Source: Verrucomicrobiota bacterium
GTDB taxonomy: Bacteria > Verrucomicrobiota > Kiritimatiellia > Kiritimatiellales > Tichowtungiaceae
Reading direction: 5' to 3'
Length of the DNA: 5,785 nt
Assembly (NCBI GenBank): GCA_030619095.1
Contig: JAUXCB010000109.1
Span: 1-5,785, forward strand
Both the position numbers and the translations under genes were made by a program. This document shows, in pieces, positions 1 to 4,964 of this stretch (positions are counted from its first letter, which is position 1; the number at the start of each line of letters is the position of its first letter). The notes beneath the pieces were generated by a model. It was not told the DNA's origin. It did not search any database and worked only from the letters and a program-made list of their open reading frames with translations.

Positions 1-70
1 CCCTCCCTCGGAGGGGTGGCCGCCTGTGTCCGCCGTAGCCTTCGGCGAAGGCTGGAAGGCCGGGGTGGGT
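1..70. repeat. GC-rich hairpin repeat, apparently inserted within rlmN (left end outside the window)
   Basis: Two inverted repeats sit close together. CCCTC (5-9) and GAGGG (11-15) flank G10. AGCCTTC (37-43) and GAAGGCT (47-53) flank the loop GGC. The segment ends in GGCCGGGGTGGGTT (57-70), which echoes GGAGGGGTGGCCGCC (10-24). It lies within the rlmN frame where the family has no comparable sequence. From memory, elements with GGAGGGGTGG and GGGGTGGG ends around a GCCTTCGGCGAAGGC core are dispersed repeats in several bacterial phyla. Calling it a mobile or dispersed repeat is inference, because only one copy is visible here. Confidence 0.5.
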
Positions 71-820
71 TGCGTCTTTTGACGTTCCTAGCATTGGAAA
101 AACTGCCTTCAATTTTTCCAAGGTGTGGAAACGGGCGACCGGCATCAATTGTTCGCGCACCTCCTGCCGGGCGCTGTGCAGGCTCAACGCCAGCTGAATG
201 TTCGGGAAGTGATCGGCAAAACGAACCATGGCATCGGGAATGCCGACGGTGGAGACCATTAGGTGGTTCTCAGACAAATTGAAAAAACGGGGGTCGCGCA
301 GAATTTCCAAGCATTGGAAAAGATTTTCTTCGTTATGGAGCGGTTCGCCCATGCCCATTACCACGACGTTGCGGAGCCTGCGCCCCTCTTCGCGCAGGAG
401 CCGTTTGGCGAGCAGAACCTGATCGAGCATTTCAGCAGCGGTCAGATTGCGGATAAACCCCATTGCGCCCGTCGCGCAAAACTGGCAATCGGCGGCACAG
501 CCAATCTGGGAGGAAATGCAAAGGCTCGTCCGGCCCGATGCGATCCGCAAAATGACCGCTTCTACTTTCCGGGTTTGCCCTTCGAGCTCCCTCGGGGCGG
601 ACTTCGTCCGAAAAACCAGCTTGGTTGCGCCGTCGGTTTGGGAGTGATGCTGTCCCGTACATTCGAATGTATGGGACAAAAGGTCGCTCAATTCAGGAAA
701 CTGCTTCGAAAACTCTTCGGGCGGGAGCGCCTTTTTGAGATAGGCATTTAAAAACTTCTTCCGCTGACAGGGGTCGCGGATCCGTTTTTCCAAGGTTTGG
801 ATGTCGTAGACTGAGTTCAT
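1..820 (-). CDS. rlmN: RlmN-type 23S rRNA (adenine2503-C2) methyltransferase, radical SAM; 3' end beyond the window
   Basis: The frame reads from ATG at 820-818 to the left edge with no stop (273 codons seen). The 4Fe-4S radical-SAM motif C-A-A-D-C-Q-F-C is at residues 108-115, with the family-typical lead-in CISSQIGC. GMGEP (156-160), VSTVGI (189-194) and ALSLHS (211-216) follow in RlmN order. The family methylates C2 of A2503 in 23S rRNA, and also some tRNAs, using two SAM molecules and a methylated Cys. That Cys lies beyond the window, so activity cannot be judged. An in-frame TGA at 832-830 limits the start to this ATG, although no good Shine-Dalgarno sequence precedes it. After MPVARFHTLEKLKAVF (226-241) the expected continuation into the next strand is replaced by about 30 residues rich in P, G and R, encoded by a GC-rich hairpin repeat. 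The gene is therefore either enlarged in frame or damaged just past the edge. Cfr is a related alternative, but chromosomal RlmN is more likely. Confidence 0.88.
   Translation of the reverse strand, partial: MNSVYDIQTLEKRIRDPCQRKKFLNAYLKKALPPEEFSKQFPELSDLLSHTFECTGQHHSQTDGATKLVFRTKSAPRELEGQTRKVEAVILRIASGRTSLCISSQIGCAADCQFCATGAMGFIRNLTAAEMLDQVLLAKRLLREEGRRLRNVVVMGMGEPLHNEENLFQCLEILRDPRFFNLSENHLMVSTVGIPDAMVRFADHFPNIQLALSLHSARQEVREQLMPVARFHTLEKLKAVFPMLGTSKDATHPGLPAFAEGYGGHRRPPLRGR
85..99. repeat. Palindromic motif TTCCAA-N3-TTGGAA, copy 1 (one mismatch)
   Basis: TTCCTAGCATTGGAA differs from the consensus at position 89 only. It has spacer GCA and an A-rich right flank. It is part of the rlmN frame, where its minus strand encodes the F-P-M-L-G stretch just before the GC-rich repeat. 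Confidence 0.55.
115..131. repeat. Palindromic motif TTCCAA-N3-TTGGAA, copy 2 (one mismatch)
   Basis: The arms TTTCCA (115-120) and TGGAAA (126-131) are perfectly complementary. Within the 15-bp core (116-130) the only departure from the consensus is G125, and the spacer is GGT. The minus strand encodes F-H-T-L-E-K of RlmN. Confidence 0.55.
304..320. repeat. Palindromic motif TTCCAA-N3-TTGGAA, copy 3 (perfect)
   Basis: TTTCCAAGCATTGGAAA has perfect 7-bp arms (304-310 and 314-320) around GCA. Inside rlmN the minus strand encodes F-Q-C-L-E. I recall no length change relative to other RlmN proteins here, so this copy could have arisen by substitution rather than insertion. Confidence 0.65.
651..678. 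repeat. 28-bp near-perfect palindrome within rlmN
   Basis: TGTCCC-R-TACATTC is followed by its reverse complement. Thirteen of the 14 base pairs match, and the exception is G657 opposite T672. The central 14 bp (658-671) is perfectly self-complementary. On the minus strand it encodes the RlmN stretch around S-H-T-F-E-C-T-G-Q (residues 49-57), in the poorly conserved N-terminal domain. The transcript could form a long hairpin early in the mRNA. Confidence 0.7.
788..802. repeat. Palindromic motif TTCCAA-N3-TTGGAA, copy 4 (one mismatch)
   Basis: TTCCAAGGTTTGGAT keeps the arms TCCAA (789-793) and TTGGA (797-801) around GGT and departs from the consensus only at T802. It lies about 16 bp inside the 5' end of rlmN and encodes I-Q-T-L-E on the minus strand. 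Confidence 0.5.
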
Positions 821-830
821 AGGGAGTGAT

Positions 831-855
831 CAGAATAATTGAGGACAGAATAATT
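831..855. repeat. Direct repeat CAGAATAATT x2, 15-nt period
   Basis: CAGAATAATT occurs at 831-840 and again at 846-855, separated by GAGGA. It lies immediately upstream of the rlmN start, in what should be its leader or promoter region. A partial tandem of a GAGGACAGAATAATT unit is the simplest reading. No function is visible. Confidence 0.6.
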
Positions 856-877
856 TTCACCAGCTAACTACTGTTAT

Positions 878-963
878 TTTATCCGCAGATTTTCGCAGAT
901 GGACACAGATTTAAAATCACCAATCATCCCATCTGCGGACATCGGCGTTCATCTGCGGATAAA
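878..963. repeat. Imperfect inverted repeat of the CGCAGAT type between the divergent methyltransferase genes
   Basis: The left arm, 878-910, opens with TTTATCCGCAGAT. It pairs with the right arm, 931-963, which closes with ATCTGCGGATAAA. The outer 13 bp of each arm are exact complements, and by hand about 26 of the 33 positions match overall. The loop is 20 nt. Within each arm, (C)GCAGAT or its complement ATCTGCG recurs, as in a widespread class of bacterial intergenic repeats (from memory). Transcribed from either strand it would fold into a long hairpin. It may act as a terminator-like or mRNA-stabilising structure, or it may be a neutral dispersed repeat. Confidence 0.7.
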
Positions 964-1045
964 TTCTTCATTGATATTTATCCATTTCTCGTTCTCTGAG
1001 TTCTTTCGCGGTTTCATCTTCCAGAATTCTTGGCATACTTTGACT

Positions 1046-1969
1046 ATGTTTGGGAAAGCTATAGAGAAACGGGCGGGGCTGGAAGCAGTGACGGATGCGT
1101 ACCGGTTGCTGCATCGTGATGAGGCCGGCGAGTTTTCAATCGACCGGTTCGGCGACTGGCTGCTGGTGACGGGTTATGACGAAACCCTGCCCTCCAAACA
1201 ACTGCTTCGGAAAATCGGCGCCGAACTTCGGAATATTTCCTGTAAAGGCGGGATTGGCCGCACCACCCAGCGCGATCCGCATCGCCGGAAGCTGTTCAGC
1301 GATCTGGTGTCGTTCGGCGAAGAACCGCCGGAGACGTTTGTTGTGACGGAGCACGGACTAAAATTTGAAATTTCTCTGAACGATGCGCAACATCCGGGCC
1401 TGTTTCTCGATCAGCGCGAATCGCGCAGGCGCATCGCGGAGATAGCCAAAGGTAAGCGAGTCACAAATCTGTTCGCGTTCACCTGCTCATTTTCGGTCGC
1501 GGCGGTGGCCGCCGGTGCCGAGGTGGCGTTTTCGGTCGATTTGGCGGCGGGATGTCTGGAGCGCGGAAAACGTAATTTTGAACTGAACGGGCTGGCGGAG
1601 TCCGGGCGCGGGAAGTTTATCAAAGAGGATGTTCGCAAGTGGCTGGCGCGGCAGGTTCGTAAGAAGGAAAACAATCCCGAAGCATTCGTTCCGTGGGATG
1701 TCGTGATCTGCGACCCGCCGGTATTTGCCGCCGCAAAGAAAAGCGACGCCTTTTCGGTTGAAAAAGAATGGCCGTCACTGGCCAAAGGCATCCGGGCTAT
1801 TCTGGCGGATGACGGGATGGCGTTGTTCGCCAACAACCACCGAGGCGGAGACGATGGCTTTTATTTCTCGACCCTTCGACAGCATTTTGAGGCCGTCACG
1901 GCCCTGCCGACACCGGTCGATTTCCCGGATAGCGGGACGCCCCACGTACGCACGTACTGGTGCAGTTAA
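1046..1969 (+). CDS. Class I SAM-dependent rRNA methyltransferase, RlmK/RlmI type (COG1092-like)
   Basis: The protein is 307 aa. An N-terminal substrate-binding part has T-D-A-Y-R-L (16-21) and S-I-D-R-F-G-D-W (31-38), as in the RlmI/RlmK central domain. HPGLFLDQR (116-124) is a family hallmark. The Rossmann fold follows: motif I NLFAFTCSFS (141-150), an acidic ribose-binding residue in SVDLA (163-167), and the catalytic-loop motif CDPPVF (222-227). FANNHRGG (261-268) matches the FSNNKRG of the RlmK half of E. coli RlmKL (m7G2069 in 23S rRNA) better than the SCS cysteine motif of RlmI (m5C1962). I therefore favour RlmK-like guanine-N7 methylation, though the exact base is uncertain. There is no PUA domain and no RlmL half. 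The frame is open back to an ATG at 899, but that extension is encoded by the inverted repeat and looks non-coding, so I start at ATG 1046 (MFGKAIEKR). No clear ribosome binding site was seen. Confidence 0.82.
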   Translation: MFGKAIEKRAGLEAVTDAYRLLHRDEAGEFSIDRFGDWLLVTGYDETLPSKQLLRKIGAELRNISCKGGIGRTTQRDPHRRKLFSDLVSFGEEPPETFVVTEHGLKFEISLNDAQHPGLFLDQRESRRRIAEIAKGKRVTNLFAFTCSFSVAAVAAGAEVAFSVDLAAGCLERGKRNFELNGLAESGRGKFIKEDVRKWLARQVRKKENNPEAFVPWDVVICDPPVFAAAKKSDAFSVEKEWPSLAKGIRAILADDGMALFANNHRGGDDGFYFSTLRQHFEAVTALPTPVDFPDSGTPHVRTYWCS

Positions 1970-2037
1970 GAATGCGATTGCCAACCGGGTAAATTCTGAT
2001 ACTTTTTCAAGAGATGTTTGAGATGATTCAAAACCAC

Positions 2038-2042
2038 AGGAG
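2038..2042 (+). promoter_or_regulatory. Shine-Dalgarno sequence for the repeat-protein gene
   Basis: AGGAG lies 6 nt before ATG 2049. It is the clearest ribosome binding site in the window and fixes that start. Confidence 0.75.
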
Positions 2043-2048
2043 TTCCTT

Positions 2049-2777
2049 ATGAAAAAAATTATTATACTTTTGACCCTATTACTGGCCGGGTCCACCTTCG
2101 CGCAGGAAACCGACTTTTACGCTGACGACGGAGCCTATCCCCTTCAGCTGGCTCTCTACCCCACGTTGCAGCTGGTTCCTTATGATCGGGATGTAACCGG
2201 TGTTCGCATCAGCCTGATTGGTTGCAACCGGAACATGACGGGGCTGGATCTTGGTATCATCAACCAGTCCGATGAGTCGTTCCGAGGGATCGCCATTGCC
2301 CCAATAAACCTTTCAAAAGGCAATGCCGGCGGAATTCAGGTTGGATTCATCAACCATGTCAACGGCGATATGATCGGTATTCAGGGCATTCCGCTGATTT
2401 CGTGGTACCACGCACTGAACATTGTTCACGGCCAAATCACCGGTCTGCAGGGTGGATTTTACAACCAGGCGGAAACCCTCAACGGTCTGCAGGGCGGCGC
2501 GATCAATGTGGCCTACAACAGTAAGGGCGGACTGATTGGTCTCTACAACTATTCCGACAGCATGGGCGGAATCGGCATAGGTCTTGTGAATGTTGCCTAT
2601 GAGGAGGCTCATGGCATTCAGCTGGGCCTCTACAACGGCGCGGGACATTTCCGAGGACTCCAGATCGGTCTGGTCAATCAGGCTCAGACGATCGAAGGTC
2701 TTCAGCTCGGCCTCATCAACGTGGTCTCCCAGAAAGAGTGGATGCCGGTGATGGTGATTGCCAACTGGCAGTTCTAG
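2049..2777 (+). CDS. Secreted/outer-membrane repeat protein, LA_2272 surface-repeat-like; function unknown
   Basis: The protein is 242 aa. Residues 1-18 form a signal peptide: MKK, then a hydrophobic core IIILLTLLLAG, with probable cleavage at TFA|QE. There is no lipobox cysteine, so it is not a lipoprotein. From about residue 49 to 225 run roughly eleven repeats of 14-15 residues with the core G-[LIV]-x-[LIVG]-G-[LFIA]-[IVY]-N, for example GIQVGFINHV, GLQGGFYNQA, GIQLGLYNGA and GLQLGLINVV. One unit, near 108-123 (IPLISWYH), is diverged. The chain ends in WMPVMVIANWQF, and a terminal aromatic residue after alternating hydrophobics is typical of outer-membrane beta-barrel strands. The pattern recalls the Leptospira-named LA_2272 surface-repeat family, which has no established function. 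The gene has a strong ribosome binding site and its own terminator, and lies 79 bp after the methyltransferase, so it may be transcribed alone. A periplasmic beta-solenoid is the alternative to a surface protein. Confidence 0.8.
   Translation: MKKIIILLTLLLAGSTFAQETDFYADDGAYPLQLALYPTLQLVPYDRDVTGVRISLIGCNRNMTGLDLGIINQSDESFRGIAIAPINLSKGNAGGIQVGFINHVNGDMIGIQGIPLISWYHALNIVHGQITGLQGGFYNQAETLNGLQGGAINVAYNSKGGLIGLYNYSDSMGGIGIGLVNVAYEEAHGIQLGLYNGAGHFRGLQIGLVNQAQTIEGLQLGLINVVSQKEWMPVMVIANWQF
2193..2723 (+). repeat. Protein-level tandem repeat, about 11 units of 14-15 codons
   Basis: The units are in-frame 42-45-nt periods encoding G-[LI]-x-x-G-[LF]-x-N. DNA identity between units is low. The best stretch is GGTCTGCAGGG, shared near 2443 and 2486, so the duplication is old and the repeats are kept by selection on the protein rather than by recent copying. 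Confidence 0.75.
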
Positions 2778-2802
2778 CCGAGTGTTCCAACACCCTTATC
2801 TG

Positions 2803-2830
2803 AAGCGCTCTCAGCCGAGAGCGCTTTTTT
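2803..2830 (+). terminator. Rho-independent terminator of the repeat-protein gene
   Basis: The arms AAGCGCTCTC (2803-2812) and GAGAGCGCTT (2817-2826) form a perfect 10-bp stem with loop AGCC, followed by more T to 2830. It begins 25 nt after the stop codon. On the opposite strand only two T follow the stem, so it should work less well for the converging parC transcript. Confidence 0.9.
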
Positions 2831-2870
2831 CGTTCGCCTGAGATTAAGAGTCCGCTTGAACTCCGGAGAA

Positions 2871-4964
2871 TTAGAGAAGAACGCCCTGCGGGGTCTCTTC
2901 GTCGGTGCGCCACCAACGGCCGGGTTTGGTGTCGATGTAATGAACCGACTTGGTGGTGAGCCGATTGCCGCGCACTTTGGCCCCCTTAACGAGTAGTCCT
3001 TTGGTCTGGAAAAACTGCTGATGAATCCGCTGGCCTTTGGCCGGGCGGTACCGCACATAGATCTCGTCCGGGCAGCCCTCCTGCAGTAGCAGAATTTTTG
3101 ACCCTTCGGGTGCGATCTGGTAATCGCGGTTCATGATGGTCCCGCCGAATTTAAAGCGCTTGATATAGGTCGCTTTCTGATGTGTATAGACACAGGTCAT
3201 TTCACGATCCCGGTCGAACAGCGCACAGTACAGCAGAGATCCATCGACAAATTTCTTATCGGGCGGCGGCACCATCTGGTAGCGCCCGTCGCCCCAGATA
3301 AAGATGAGTTTATCGAGTGATGAGCATTTCAGCAGGGACTCGCCTCGGACATTGGATCCGACAAACTGGCCGTCGGTATCGTGTTTGATATCGAGCTCGC
3401 TGGCGGTGAGCTCGCGCACGGCGATCTCTTTAAAGATAGCGATTTCGGTGCGGCGGGGATACGCGGTTTTATATTTTTTAATCAGGTTTTTGACGTAGCG
3501 AATGGCATAGCCATTCAGTCCGTTTAGGTTTTTCTCCACCTCGACGAGTTCTTCGAGTATTTTTTCAATGTCCTCTTTGTTTTTGCTCATGTCAAAGAGT
3601 GAAATCCGTTTGATCTTTATCGCGAGAAGCATGTCGACATCCTCATCCATCACGGGTCGTCGAAGCATTTTCTTGAATGGCTCCAGCCCTTCAAAAACCG
3701 CTTTGCGAACCGCTTCATAGGTTTTGCACTGCTCAATTTTTTTGTAGATGCGGTTTTCGACGAAAATCTGTACAAGGGTTTTGGTGTGGAACGCATCGAG
3801 GAGCTTGTCGCGGCGAAGGGTGAGCTCTCCTTCGAGAACGGTGACGAGTTGCTTGGTGTTGAGATGCAGGATTTCGTCCACACTCATTTCAACGGGGCGG
3901 TTATCGCGAATAACCACAATGCGGCTGGACGCAGACACTTCGCAGTGGGTGAATGCATAGAGGGCTTTTTCGACCTGCACGGGGTTCGCCCCCTGTGAGA
4001 GAACGAGTTCGATTTCTACCTTTTCCGCAGTGAAATCATTGATGACGCGCACGGCCACTTTTTTCTTTTTCACCGCATCTTCGATGGATGCCGTAAGTTT
4101 TTCGGTGGTCTGGCCGAAAGGGAGTTCGGTGATGATGAGGCGGCCCTTTCGCTCCTCAATTTTAGCACGCACCTTGATTTTACCCACTCCGTTGTCGTAC
4201 TCGGAGACATCCATAATGCCCCCGAGTTGGAAATCGGGCAGCGGGTCGGCTTTGTGCGGGGTGCGCTTTTTCTCGCGCAGGATTTCGATCTGCTCTTCGA
4301 GCAGTTCGATAAAGTTATAGGTGAGGATGGCGGTGGAGAGACCGACGGCGATTCCATCGGCACCGAGCATGAGAAGCAGTGGCAACTTTGACGGAAGGGT
4401 GACGGGTTCTTTGTTGCGGCCATCGTAGCTGGGGATGTAGCGGGTGAGTTCTTTGTTGAAGAGTTGTTCGCGGGCCAGCGGAGTCAGTCGGCATTCGATA
4501 TAGCGACCGGCGGCGGCGCGGTCGCCGGTGTAGATGTTTCCGAAGTTCCCCTGCCCCTCAATGAGATAGCCACCGCGGTTGGTCAGAGAAACCAGCGCAT
4601 CGTTGATGGAGGCATCGCCATGCGGATGATACTGCATGGTGTGCCCGACGACATTGGCGACTTTAATAAAGCGGCCATCATCTTTATCGTGCAACGCATG
4701 CATAATGCGCCGTTGCACCGGCTTTAAGCCATCTTCGACATTTGGAATGGCGCGGTCGCAGATCACATAGGAGGCGTACTGAAGGAAATTGAAGTCGACC
4801 AGCTTCCGGAGCGGGCCATGCTCGGTTTCGAGCGGGGCATGCTCCGACTTCTCCGAGGGCTCTGCGGTCACCCCTTCCGGTTGTTTCGGGATCCCTTCCG
4901 CCACTGAACCCTCCTCGTTCGGCGGCTCGTCATTGAAAAGCATTTCCTGTTCAGCTTTACTCAT
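2871..4964 (-). CDS. parC: DNA topoisomerase IV subunit A (ParC-type), complete
   Basis: The protein is 697 aa. With ParE it forms the type IIA topoisomerase that decatenates sister chromosomes. The winged-helix/tower core begins near residue 55 (FNFLQYASYVI, then D-G-L-K-P-V-Q-R-R at 78-86). The QYHPHGD motif is at 111-117 and QGNFG at 138-142. The DNA-linking tyrosine is Y155, in GRYIECRL. SYDGRNKEPVTLP (179-191) and the GLNGYAIRYV coiled-coil end (482-491) follow. DGRF-KVANVVGHTMQYHPHGD and the YPRRTE sequence match the Bacteroidota/chlamydial ParC type better than GyrA, and no GyrA-box (QRRGGKG) is seen. The C-terminal domain (about 525-697) is short, room for perhaps 3-4 pinwheel blades. 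An acidic, proline-rich tail (1-50) precedes the core. The start overlaps the parE stop as ATGA, supporting co-translation. A second gyrase A copy is the alternative. Confidence 0.87.
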   Translation of the reverse strand: MSKAEQEMLFNDEPPNEEGSVAEGIPKQPEGVTAEPSEKSEHAPLETEHGPLRKLVDFNFLQYASYVICDRAIPNVEDGLKPVQRRIMHALHDKDDGRFIKVANVVGHTMQYHPHGDASINDALVSLTNRGGYLIEGQGNFGNIYTGDRAAAGRYIECRLTPLAREQLFNKELTRYIPSYDGRNKEPVTLPSKLPLLLMLGADGIAVGLSTAILTYNFIELLEEQIEILREKKRTPHKADPLPDFQLGGIMDVSEYDNGVGKIKVRAKIEERKGRLIITELPFGQTTEKLTASIEDAVKKKKVAVRVINDFTAEKVEIELVLSQGANPVQVEKALYAFTHCEVSASSRIVVIRDNRPVEMSVDEILHLNTKQLVTVLEGELTLRRDKLLDAFHTKTLVQIFVENRIYKKIEQCKTYEAVRKAVFEGLEPFKKMLRRPVMDEDVDMLLAIKIKRISLFDMSKNKEDIEKILEELVEVEKNLNGLNGYAIRYVKNLIKKYKTAYPRRTEIAIFKEIAVRELTASELDIKHDTDGQFVGSNVRGESLLKCSSLDKLIFIWGDGRYQMVPPPDKKFVDGSLLYCALFDRDREMTCVYTHQKATYIKRFKFGGTIMNRDYQIAPEGSKILLLQEGCPDEIYVRYRPAKGQRIHQQFFQTKGLLVKGAKVRGNRLTTKSVHYIDTKPGRWWRTDEETPQGVLL

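Noticed and set aside
263..751. A 162-codon plus-strand frame opposite rlmN
   Set aside because: The minus-strand RlmN frame carries all the family motifs here, and the plus-strand product has no recognisable domain.
899..1045. A 49-residue N-terminal extension of the methyltransferase, starting at ATG 899
   Set aside because: It is encoded largely by the inverted repeat at 878-963, has no family similarity and no ribosome binding site, and homology begins only after M at 1046.
1411..1836. A 141-codon minus-strand frame inside the methyltransferase gene
   Set aside because: It lies antisense to SAM-binding motifs of the real gene, and its Ser/Ala/Arg-rich product looks like a frame shadow.
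1942..1957. Small direct repeat of ACGTAC near the methyltransferase stop
   Set aside because: It is short, lies inside the coding sequence for H-V-R-T-Y, and is explained by codons of the conserved C-terminus.
1978..2006. A possible promoter before the repeat-protein gene (TTGCCA, 17 bp, ACTTTT)
   Set aside because: The -35-like box is fair, but the -10 box is poor, and the better GATACT (1998-2003) is only 14 bp away. This is not enough to annotate.
2049..2777. The repeat protein as a Qnr/MfpA-like pentapeptide protein protecting the neighbouring topoisomerase IV
   Set aside because: The period is 14-15 residues, not five. The A-[DN]-L-x-x pattern is absent and a signal peptide sends it out of the cytoplasm. 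It is also convergent with, not part of, the parE-parC operon.
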